From contig OZ245940.1 of NCBI GenBank assembly GCA_965230045.1, forward strand, positions 4,650,001 through 4,714,000: a DNA stretch of 64,000 bases. The letters run 5' to 3'. Both the position numbers and the translations under genes were made by a program. The DNA is from G963662905 sp965230045 (GTDB taxonomy: Bacteria; Bacteroidota; Bacteroidia; Bacteroidales; WRLA01). Positions 52,721 through 62,300 of this stretch are shown piece after piece. The notes beneath the pieces are model-generated. The model saw only the letters and a list, made by a program, of their open reading frames with translations. It searched no databases and was not told the origin of the DNA. Position 1 is the stretch's first letter. The number at the start of each line of letters is the position of its first letter.

Positions 52721-55700
52721 ATGAAAAAATTTACTTTAGTTTTTTTGAGCGCTTTCTTCTTTCTGGCCTTCCAGATTGGATTGAATGCGCAAAGTGAAAT
52801 CTACCTTGAGGGATTTGACTCTGACCTGGGTGCTACAAGCCAGCAATCCATTACAGGTGCAGAAGCATGGGAATGGGCAAATTACGGAACTGATCCGGGT
52901 TGCGCCAAAATGAGCGGTTACAGCGGTGGCGCTCAGGACAATGAAGACTGGCTGATTACTAATGCAATCAATTGTGACGGCTACACCAACGTTAGCCTTA
53001 AATTCAACCATGCACGTAACTATGGAGATAACAACGGATTATCTGTCCTTATCTCTAATGATTACGATGGCACGAGCGATCCAAATACCAATGGAACCTG
53101 GAACGATCTAACGGCACAATACACCTGGCCAACAGGCGGATGGGATTTTATTGATGCCGGAACAGTGAATATTGATGCATATGTTGGTGCTACTACCTAT
53201 ATTGCATTCAAATACACCAGCACAACAGCAGGTGCAGCAACCTGGGAAGTAGATAGCGTTTATGTTGCCGGTGAGCAATCCCTGGATGCTTTTATTGCAG
53301 GATCTTTTAATAACTGGGACCCTGCCGATCCTGCCTACCAAATGGAAATGAATGCCAACGGTGTGGCTACACTTACTAAAAACTTAGATGCAGGAACCCA
53401 TGAATATAAATTTATAAATGGCGGCAACTGGTATCCTGGCGACAACCAAATTATTGATCTTACTGCTGCCACCGACATTACATGGAGAGCCAATACTACA
53501 GACAACCTGGTAACCCATACAGCACCTGTTGTAGCAGGCAGCTTCTTTGAAGCAATGGGACAGGGATCAAACTGGGATCCAACCAACCTTGCCGGCGAAA
53601 TGAGCGATCCTGATGGAGATGATATATTTGAAGTAGAAATTACCGTACCTTCCGGCAACTGGGAATTTAAAGTAACGCTTAACCATAACTGGAACCAAAG
53701 TACGGGCGGCAATATTGGATTCACTTCTGATGGCACTACTCCAACTATTTTCACATACAATATGGCCAATAACCAAAGTGGCACTACAGCTCCTCCTCCA
53801 CCGGCAGCAACGATTACATTCATTGTTGATGATTCCCAAAACCAGACTTTCACTGGCTTCTACCTGAAAGGCAGCTGGGATATTGACGGTCAATACGATC
53901 CGGCATGGAACGGTGGCGCTGAGCACACACAATTCTATGATGACGGTACCAATGGCGATGTAACTGCCAATGACCACATTTGGACATGCCAGCAAGATCT
54001 CGTTTCCGATGGCGGTGCAAATACCTGGGAATGGGGCTTTAACGACCAAGACCATGAATGGGTAACAGGAAACTTCCAGTTTACTGTACCAGACGACACA
54101 CCACAAACATTGGAATTCAACAGTTTCCCCACTATTCCTTCATTGGTGATTACCGAAATCATGTACAACCCACCGGAAGGAGGAACCGACTCACTCGAAT
54201 TTATTGAAATCTACAATAATGGCACACAAGCTGCTGATTTAGGCGGTTTTGCCTTTGGCGAAGGTGTTGAATTTACTTTTTATAACGGAACAAGCCTGGA
54301 TGCTGGTAATTTCCTTTTAGTTGCCGTAGATAGCAATGCGATGGAAAACTCATTTGGAGTTGATGCCTATCAATGGTTCGATGGCGGCCTTTCCAACGGC
54401 GGCGAAGATATCAGCATTATTGATGATTTCCGTCAAAGGGTTGCTTTTGTCGATTATGACGATAATACTCCATGGCCAACAACACCTGATGGCGACGGAC
54501 CTTCATTGACTTTCTGTGATCCTTCACAAGACAATAACGACCCGACTTTCTGGTCAGCATCTACTATGTTCCAGCTTGTAAATGCAGATGGTGATTCCAT
54601 CTGGGCTACTCCGGGAACTGAATGCGACCCATGGACTGATCCGCCAATTGCTGATTTCGATGCAAGTGCAACTAACATTTTGACAGGTAGCAGCGTTGAT
54701 TTTTACGATATGTCGCAAGGCGATCCCCACACATGGGCATGGACATTCAACGGTGGTGTTCCAAGTACTTCTTCGGATCAAAATCCAACAGGCATTACTT
54801 TCAGTGCTCCCGGCGTTTACGACGTTTGCCTTATTGTAACCAATGACTTTGGTGAAGACACCAAATGCGTTACCGGCTTTATCACGGTAGAAGACCCAAC
54901 AGATGCCGATATCGTAATTACAGAAATTATGTACAACCCACCGGAAAGCGGTGATGATTCCCTCGAATTTATTGAAATCTATAATAACGGCAGCAATGAC
55001 GTAAACATGCGCGAATGGTATTTCGCCGAAGGAATTGAATTTGTATTCCCTGATGTTACACTCAATGCAGGCGAATATATGCTGATTGCCAAAAACGTTG
55101 CCGCTATGAACAACACTTTCGGTGTTACTTCATACGAATGGACTGATGGCGGCCTCAGCAATGGAGGTGAGCTTATCCAGCTAAACGACCGTTTTGATGC
55201 AATTGCTGATGCAGTAGATTATGACGATGGCGGCGACTGGCCAACAACACCTGATGGCGATGGCCCTTCACTTACTTTCTGTGACCCAAGCTTAGACAAT
55301 GCCCTTGCAGCAAACTGGTCTGCATCTGTTGAGCTCGCAGCCATCAACGCGGAAGGTGATTCTATTTGGGCTACTCCCGGTACAGGCTGTATGGTACTTC
55401 CTGTAGCTGATTTCACTTCGGATGTTACTGTTGTTGAAGAAGGTGGAAGCGTAAACTTCACCGATATGTCAACCGGCGAACCATACGAATGGTACTGGGA
55501 ATTTGAAGGAGGCACTCCTGCAACATCCACAGAACAAAACCCAACAGTAACTTATGCTACTGAAGGCACATACAATGTAAGCCTCACCGTAACCAATGAT
55601 GCAGGCGAAGATATGGTTCTGGTAGAAGATTATATCACCGTTTCCAATACACCTCCTCCACCGGCAGCTGATTTTGAAGCTGATGTAACGACCATCACAG

Positions 55701-56929
55701 TAGGTGGCACAGTTAACTTTACTGACCTCAGCCTCTACGACCCTACTGAATGGGCATGGACATTTGATGGCGGAACTCCTGCCACATCCGATGAGCAAAA
55801 CCCAAGTGTTGTTTATAACACACCCGGTACTTTCACAGTAAGCCTCACTGCTACTAACGCATATGGATCGGACGAAATGATCAAGGAAGCCTATATTACC
55901 GTACTGCCCGAAGCCAGTGGTGCTGATATTGTGATCACTGAAATCATGTACAACCCACCGGAATCTGGGGACGACTCACTTGAATTCATTGAGCTTTACA
56001 ACAAAGGAGCTGAGACAGTAAACTTAGAAGGATTCTACTTTGCCGATGGAATCGAATTTGTATTCCCTTCCGTTGATATTGAAAGCGGAGCTTATTTGCT
56101 TGTAGCCATTAATGAAGCAGCCATGAACAGCACATTTGGTGTAACTGCACTGCAATGGACTGATGGCGCACTGAAAAACAGCGGCGAACTTGTACTACTG
56201 AAAGATGCTGCCGGCGTAACAATTGATTCTGTTGAATATTCTGATGCAGAGCCATGGCCAACAGTTTGCGATGGCGACGGCCCCTCACTCACACTTTGCA
56301 ACCCAAATGATGATAATGCACTGGCAGAATCATGGTCGGCAAGCACCGAATTTGCAGCAGTAAATGCAGAAAACGACACCATCTGGGCTACTCCGGGAGC
56401 CGGTTGCGAGCTTATCATGCCTATTGCTGATTTCGTAATGAGCCCCGACAGTATTATGATGGGATTCCAAGCTCAGTTTACCGATATGTCGCAAGGAAAC
56501 CCAATAAGCTGGGAATGGACCTTTGAAGGTGGTGATCCTGCTACATCAACGGATCAAAACCCAATCGTGACCTACAACGACCTGGGATATTTCGATGTAA
56601 CACTGACCGTTACAAACGAAAATGGCAGCGACACCGAAACCAAAACAGACTATGTATTTGTTTATTGGATGGATGGTGTAAACGAACTTGCTGTAGCTAC
56701 TTTCAGCATGTATCCAAATCCTGCACAGGATCAACTGTTTATTCAGGCAAGCACTGCCAAAGCAGAAGTATCTGTTTATAATATGGTAGGTAGCCTGATG
56801 CTGCAGCAGACCCTGACATCAGAAACAAATCAATTGAATATCAGTCAACTTGAATCAGGAATTTATCTCGTACAAATGAAAGACCAGACTTCAGGAGCAA
56901 TATTCACTGAAAAACTGATTATTAAATAA
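52721..56929 (+). CDS. Large T9SS-secreted protein with LTD and PKD domains
   Basis: 1402 residues. Signal peptide to ~23 (ends N-A-Q). A cleaved-adhesin-like domain (~25-185) is followed by two starch-binding-like beta domains (FIAGSFNNWDP; GQGSNWDPTN) and a third similar unit. Then come three lamin-tail (LTD) domains, each opening ITEIMYNPPE (at ~476, ~728 and ~1070), and four PKD domains with W-x-W-x-F-x-G-G-x-P. The last ~75 residues (SMYPNPAQDQL, ending FTEKLIIK) form a type A sorting domain. It is exported by type IX secretion and probably anchored at the surface. Adhesion or glycan binding is inferred; no catalytic site was seen. Many Asp residues suggest calcium binding. Confidence 0.88.
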   Translation: MKKFTLVFLSAFFFLAFQIGLNAQSEIYLEGFDSDLGATSQQSITGAEAWEWANYGTDPGCAKMSGYSGGAQDNEDWLITNAINCDGYTNVSLKFNHARNYGDNNGLSVLISNDYDGTSDPNTNGTWNDLTAQYTWPTGGWDFIDAGTVNIDAYVGATTYIAFKYTSTTAGAATWEVDSVYVAGEQSLDAFIAGSFNNWDPADPAYQMEMNANGVATLTKNLDAGTHEYKFINGGNWYPGDNQIIDLTAATDITWRANTTDNLVTHTAPVVAGSFFEAMGQGSNWDPTNLAGEMSDPDGDDIFEVEITVPSGNWEFKVTLNHNWNQSTGGNIGFTSDGTTPTIFTYNMANNQSGTTAPPPPAATITFIVDDSQNQTFTGFYLKGSWDIDGQYDPAWNGGAEHTQFYDDGTNGDVTANDHIWTCQQDLVSDGGANTWEWGFNDQDHEWVTGNFQFTVPDDTPQTLEFNSFPTIPSLVITEIMYNPPEGGTDSLEFIEIYNNGTQAADLGGFAFGEGVEFTFYNGTSLDAGNFLLVAVDSNAMENSFGVDAYQWFDGGLSNGGEDISIIDDFRQRVAFVDYDDNTPWPTTPDGDGPSLTFCDPSQDNNDPTFWSASTMFQLVNADGDSIWATPGTECDPWTDPPIADFDASATNILTGSSVDFYDMSQGDPHTWAWTFNGGVPSTSSDQNPTGITFSAPGVYDVCLIVTNDFGEDTKCVTGFITVEDPTDADIVITEIMYNPPESGDDSLEFIEIYNNGSNDVNMREWYFAEGIEFVFPDVTLNAGEYMLIAKNVAAMNNTFGVTSYEWTDGGLSNGGELIQLNDRFDAIADAVDYDDGGDWPTTPDGDGPSLTFCDPSLDNALAANWSASVELAAINAEGDSIWATPGTGCMVLPVADFTSDVTVVEEGGSVNFTDMSTGEPYEWYWEFEGGTPATSTEQNPTVTYATEGTYNVSLTVTNDAGEDMVLVEDYITVSNTPPPPAADFEADVTTITVGGTVNFTDLSLYDPTEWAWTFDGGTPATSDEQNPSVVYNTPGTFTVSLTATNAYGSDEMIKEAYITVLPEASGADIVITEIMYNPPESGDDSLEFIELYNKGAETVNLEGFYFADGIEFVFPSVDIESGAYLLVAINEAAMNSTFGVTALQWTDGALKNSGELVLLKDAAGVTIDSVEYSDAEPWPTVCDGDGPSLTLCNPNDDNALAESWSASTEFAAVNAENDTIWATPGAGCELIMPIADFVMSPDSIMMGFQAQFTDMSQGNPISWEWTFEGGDPATSTDQNPIVTYNDLGYFDVTLTVTNENGSDTETKTDYVFVYWMDGVNELAVATFSMYPNPAQDQLFIQASTAKAEVSVYNMVGSLMLQQTLTSETNQLNISQLESGIYLVQMKDQTSGAIFTEKLIIK

Positions 56930-56950
56930 GACAAACAATAAATCAATTTA

Positions 56951-56986
56951 AAACCAGACAGGCTTCATCGCTTGTCTGGTTTTTTC
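56951..56986 (+). terminator. Terminator after the 1402-residue gene
   Basis: AAACCAGACA pairs with TGTCTGGTTT around a 10-base loop; six T follow. Confidence 0.85.
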
Positions 56987-57005
56987 ACCTTAAAAAAACA
57001 ACACA

Positions 57006-58640
57006 ATGAAGAGAACTTTACTTTTAATTTTTGCCACAGTCCTGTTTATGGGACTTAACGCACAAAACCTGGTAACAAACCCGGGTTTGGAAGAATGGAC
57101 AGATGATGTAACCCCTGTAGGCTGGACAAAAGCCGAAAGCATTTCAAAATGCGCAACGGTAGTTCATAGCGGAACTTATTCGGCCATGCAAACTTCTGCC
57201 GACGGCACACAGGATTTCCAACAAGACATTACCGGTATTACCGGTGGCGTGGAATACACTATTTCGTATTGGTATTACGACAATGATGCCGCTGCACGTA
57301 CACGCATCTGGTCATACTGGATGGATGCAGAAGGCACTTATCTTGATGATAACGAAGACGTTCTTCGTCCGGGAACTTATTCAGAAGATACTGATGCCTG
57401 GCAGGAATTTAATGTAAGCCTTGTAGCTCCCGCCAATGCGGCACAGTTCCGTTTTGAAGTTCGTGTTTACAAACAGGACGACAATACCGGTGGTGCAGTA
57501 TATTATGATGATTTCTCTTTGGAAGGCGGATCCCTGCTCCCTGAGCCTACAAATTATCCAACAGATTTCGCTGCAATGGCCAATGGCTTGAATATCAACC
57601 TCAGCTGGACAGATGCTACAGGCGAACAACTGCCTTCAGCTTATCTGATCCTTGCCGCTGCTCCGGGTGCTGAACTGCCCAATGTTGAAGACGGTACACC
57701 AATTGCCAACGATACAGACCTCAGCGATGGTGTTGGCGCACTCAATATCACACAAGGAACCCAAATGACAGCCTTTACTGATCTGAATGCAGCTACCACT
57801 TATCATTTCGAAATTTATCCCTACACCAATGGTGGTGCAAATATCGATTACAAAAATGACGGTATGCCCCCCGAAGCGGAAGCTACAACTTCTGACGTGG
57901 AAGTATTGAGCTTTACTGATTTCAACGACATGACCTGGGGTGACTGGACCATTTATGATGTTACCGGCGACCTGGGCTGGACTATTTCAGACAGCTATGG
58001 TATTGACAACAGCCCATGCGCAAAAGCAACAGGTTATGCTGGTGGTGCAGAAATCAATGAAGACTGGCTCATCTCTGCCCCATTCAATGCTTCTGCCAAA
58101 GCAAGCTTAAGCCTTGAATTCTATAACGCCAAAAATTACGATGGCCCTGATCTTCAGCTTATGGTTTCCGAAGATTACGATGGCGCTTCCGATCCAAATG
58201 GTTTTGAATGGACTGAAGTTGCTTTTACCCCATCAGCAGGAAGCTGGGAATGGACTTTTGGCGGCACCCTCGACCTCAGCGGCTTCTCTTCTGAAGAGCT
58301 TTATATTGCTTTCCTGTTTACCTCTACTGATTCCGAGTCAGCTACATGGGAACTGGACAATATCAAAGTACTGGGTTCGGGAACAATTTCTGTTGAAGAA
58401 ATGAGCGAAGCCGGTCTTAGTGTTTATCCAAACCCAGCCAGCGACATCCTCAACATCAAGAGCGAAAACGCACAGGAAATCAATATTTATAATATTGCCG
58501 GCCAGAAAGTTATGAATGCCCTTACTAACTCAGGCACAACAAGCATTTCTGTTGAAAACCTGGAAGCAGGCATTTACATGATCGAAAGCATTGACACGAA
58601 TACCGCAAAGCGCGCTACTTCAAAACTCATTGTACGATAG
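57006..58640 (+). CDS. T9SS-secreted protein with jelly-roll and cleaved-adhesin domains
   Basis: 544 residues. Signal peptide to ~20 (ends N-A-Q). Residues ~22-180 form a carbohydrate-binding-like jelly roll (NLVTNPGLEEWTDD, AVYYDDFSLEG). A fibronectin-like segment (~185-300) and a second domain of cleaved-adhesin type (~305-465, with NEDWLISAPFN and ATWELDNIKV) follow. A type A sorting tail (SVYPNPASDIL, ending ATSKLIVR) completes it. The cleaved-adhesin part resembles residues ~25-185 of the preceding gene. No catalytic residues were identified, and a binding role at the cell surface is likely. Confidence 0.85.
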   Translation: MKRTLLLIFATVLFMGLNAQNLVTNPGLEEWTDDVTPVGWTKAESISKCATVVHSGTYSAMQTSADGTQDFQQDITGITGGVEYTISYWYYDNDAAARTRIWSYWMDAEGTYLDDNEDVLRPGTYSEDTDAWQEFNVSLVAPANAAQFRFEVRVYKQDDNTGGAVYYDDFSLEGGSLLPEPTNYPTDFAAMANGLNINLSWTDATGEQLPSAYLILAAAPGAELPNVEDGTPIANDTDLSDGVGALNITQGTQMTAFTDLNAATTYHFEIYPYTNGGANIDYKNDGMPPEAEATTSDVEVLSFTDFNDMTWGDWTIYDVTGDLGWTISDSYGIDNSPCAKATGYAGGAEINEDWLISAPFNASAKASLSLEFYNAKNYDGPDLQLMVSEDYDGASDPNGFEWTEVAFTPSAGSWEWTFGGTLDLSGFSSEELYIAFLFTSTDSESATWELDNIKVLGSGTISVEEMSEAGLSVYPNPASDILNIKSENAQEINIYNIAGQKVMNALTNSGTTSISVENLEAGIYMIESIDTNTAKRATSKLIVR

Positions 58641-58662
58641 CCCAAAACATCCTATATTTCCA

Positions 58663-58697
58663 AAACCGTCCAGCATTTTGCCGGGCGGTTTTTTTTT
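58663..58697 (+). terminator. Terminator after the 544-residue gene
   Basis: AAACCGTCC pairs with GGGCGGTTT (one T-G pair); nine T follow. Confidence 0.85.
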
Positions 58698-58796
58698 GTG
58701 GTTCTACAAGGAATTTCGTGGGCAATGATAATGCTTAAAATTAAATACTAAGCAGATATTTGGAAATAAGATGCTTAATAAAACAGAATAAACTCC

Positions 58797-59026
58797 AACA
58801 GATTCCTCCCTTCACAAAGCCTTAATCACTTCGTTTAGCTTTGTTCCGGTCGGAATGACGCTGTTTAACAAGTGTTTAAGGCAAATGCGGCCTGGTCACT
58901 GAGCGTCCTGTGGTGAGCGTAGCCGAACCAAGTCGAAGTGCGCCGCATTTGCCTCCTGACTTCAGAAAAACCCGTCATTCCAACAAAATATTCCGATGCA
59001 TGAGGAAGGCTTTGGACGAATCTGTT
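58797..59026. repeat. Nested ~230-bp palindromic intergenic element
   Basis: Concentric arms: AACAGATTC (58797) with GAATCTGTT (59026); GGAATGACG (58852) with CGTCATTCC (58981); AGGCAAATGCGGC (58879) with GCCGCATTTGCCT (58954). The centre contains CACTGAGCG and GTCGAAGTG segments of a type common in Bacteroidota intergenic repeats. There is no coding capacity. The remaining gap around it shows only a promoter. Confidence 0.75.
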
Positions 59027-59074
59027 TGAAATAGCATTCTAATTTCTTTCCACGAAATTCCGTGTAGTACCTTT

Positions 59075-59107
59075 TTTGTTTTTATAATCATAATTCATTT
59101 ATCTTTG
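59075..59107 (+). promoter_or_regulatory. Bacteroidota-type promoter for the six-unit LTD-PKD gene
   Basis: TTTG (59075-59078), 21 bp, TATCTTTG (59100-59107). The implied 5' leader is ~230 nt. Confidence 0.55.
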
Positions 59108-59344
59108 TTTATTAAGAGCCCGTCCACTTTGTATTATTGAATTGATTTTCTGCATTTCGGAGAGTGCAAAAAAAATCAAATATCAGGGGAGCAAACGGAT
59201 CTTGGCAAAAAACCAACATTTACCAATTTAATGCCGTTTTACCCGTCGATTAACAAACCAATTCTTTAATCCAAAGTATAAATGATGAGGCAACCCCTGT
59301 TTGGTTGATTGGTTTAATTTACAGACAATAAACGTCACAAAACA

Positions 59345-62300
59345 ATGATTATGAAATCACAGTTATACATTCCCAAATCAAAGTCTTTTGCTTTTCTACT
59401 CCTGAGTATTTTACTTCTGGTCACCCTTCCAATTCAGCCGCTTTTTGCAGACGAATCGGACATCATGATTACCGAAATCATGTACAATCCTCCTGAAGAC
59501 AATACAGATTCGCTTGAATTTATTGAGCTTTACAACAATGGGGATACCGACGTGGCGCTTACAGGTTTTTATTTCAGTGCAGGTATTGGATATACTTTCC
59601 CTGATTTCACCCTGGCTGCCGGAACCTATGTTGTGCTAGCTTTTGATTCTGTGGCCATATGGAACAGTTTTGCTGTAGAAGCTTTTCAATGGAATTCGAG
59701 CGGGCTGAACAATAGCGGCGAACTAATTGAGCTTAAAAACCCTGCAGGCCAGATTATCGACCAGGTTTATTATGACGATTCCTACCCTTGGCCTTCAGCT
59801 GCTGATGGTGATGGTCCTTCGCTGGAATTCTGTGATTACGATTTAGACAACAGTTTGGGCGCCAATTGGTCGGCAGCCACCTATTACCAAATCAAAAATG
59901 CTGCCGGAGATTCCATTTGGTGTACGCCCGGCGAGTATTGCAATCCCTGGTACGAAGCGCCCATCAGCGATTTTGAAGCCAGCCAAACCGACATACTGCC
60001 CGGCTGGAGTATCGATTTTACCGACCTCACGCAAGGAAATCCCGACAGCTGGTCATGGACTTTTAGCGGTGGCCAGCCTGCTACATCCACAGAGCAAAAC
60101 CCACAAGGTATTGTGTATGCCAACCCGGGAACCTATGAAGTTTGTCTTACCACCACAAATGGCTATGGCTCAGACACGGAATGCAAAACAGCCTACATCA
60201 CTGTAAGCAGCCCGCCCAATGCAGAAATCATCATCACCGAAATTATGTACAATTCACCGGATGCCGACATTGATTCCCTTGAATTTATTGAACTCTACAA
60301 TACCGGCCCCGATCATGTTAATATGGAATCGTGGAGCATCAGCGAAGCCGTGAATTTTACTTTTGGAAATGTGGTACTTAATGCCGGACAAAGGTTGATT
60401 GTTGCCAAAGACCCGGAAGCCATTCAAAATACTTTTGGCATATCTTCTTATGACTGGAACGGTTCCTTAAACAATACGGCAGCCACTATTTTATTGAAAG
60501 ACAATTATGGTATTGTGCGCGACAGCGTGCGCTATTCAGATGCTGCACCCTGGCCGGCCCGCTGTGATGGCGACGGCCCATCGCTCACACTTTGCAACCC
60601 ATCTTTAGACAATGCGCTTGCATCATCATGGAGTGCATCAACCGAAGTACGGGCAATCCTGAACAATGGCGATACCGTTTACGCCACGCCGCTAACAGGC
60701 TGCTTGTACCCTCCGGATGCTGACTTTGTTGCAGGCCAGACCGACATCTTTACCGGAACAACAGTACAATTTACCGACCTTTCGACCAATAGCCCTACAA
60801 GCTGGGAATGGACTTTTGAGGGCGGCAGTCCGGCCACATCCACACAGCAGAATCCGCAGGTAATCTATGAAAATACAGGCCATTTTATGGTAAACCTCAA
60901 GGTAAGCAATGCCGATGGCGCCGATTCCTTAATGCGTGAAAATTATATGCACGTAGCCAGTGCGCCCAGCGGAGCCAATCTTGTTATTACTGAAATTATG
61001 TATAACCCGCCGGATGCCAATACCGATTCACTGGAATTTATTGAAGTATTAAATGCAGGAACCACTGTTGTGAACCTGCAGGGATTTTATTTTGATGATG
61101 GCATCAATTTCACCTTTCCGGATTACGACTTGCAGGCCGGATCAAGGATTTTGGTTTCGCGCTATGCCGATATTTTCCAGGATTTTTATGGTGTTGCTTC
61201 CCTGCAATGGGAAAGCGGAGTATTGAATAGCGATGGCGAATTGATTTTACTGAAAGACGCTGCAGGCGTAACGCTTGACTCCGTTGTTTATTCACCATTT
61301 GCTCCCTGGCCCGAACGCTGCGCCGGACATGGCCCTTCCCTTACTCTTTGCGACCCCTCGCTCGATAATGCTTTAGCCGAATCATGGAGCGCCTCCGAAG
61401 AATTTGTGGGCCTGCTCAGCGATGGAGATTCGGTTTATGCTTCACCCGGCACGGGATGTATTTATTATCCGCAAGCAGATTTCACCGCAGACACAAACCG
61501 TATTTTCGAAAATGGCGCAATCCTATTTTCAGATGAATCCGGCAATGTGCCCGATGCCTGGGATTGGGAATTTGAAGGAGGAAGCCCGGCCACATCCACC
61601 GAAGAAAATCCGCTTATCACTTATGCCAATGCAGGGATTTACAGTGTAAAACTCAAAGTGAGCAATGTTTATGGTGTCGATTCTGTGCTGCGCGAGGGCT
61701 ACATCAGCGTGCTGCGCGACCCGGCAGTTTACAAAATCACCATTACGGAAATTATGTATAATTCGCCCGATGCAGATACTGATTCTCTGGACTTTATTGA
61801 GATTTACAATAATGGCGACAAGGCTGTAAACTTAGAAGGTTTTTACTTTGATGAAGGCATCGATTATGTTTTCCCCGATTATGATTTTCAGCCCGGCGAT
61901 TACTACCTCATCTGCAAGGACGATACAGCTTTTAAAGATTTCTTTGGTGTTGAGGCTCAGGAATGGGAAGGCAATCTGGTCAATTCCGGAGAGGACATCA
62001 TCCTAATGGACAATTTTGGCAGCATGATGGACAGTTTGGTATATGCCGACACGCTTCCATGGCCGCCCGAATGCGATGGCGACGGCCCATCGCTGACCCT
62101 CTGCAATCCGGATGCAGACAATGCTTTGGCAGCAAGCTGGCGGCCCTCCGAAGAGTTTCAGGGAACTTTAGCCAATGAAAAATCGGTGTATGCATCACCC
62201 GGCACTGCCTGTATGTTTGCCCCAAAAGTGGATTTTTCTGCCAATGCTACAAATATCGAAGAAGGGGGTAGTGTTCAATTTACAGATTTGACAGAAAACA

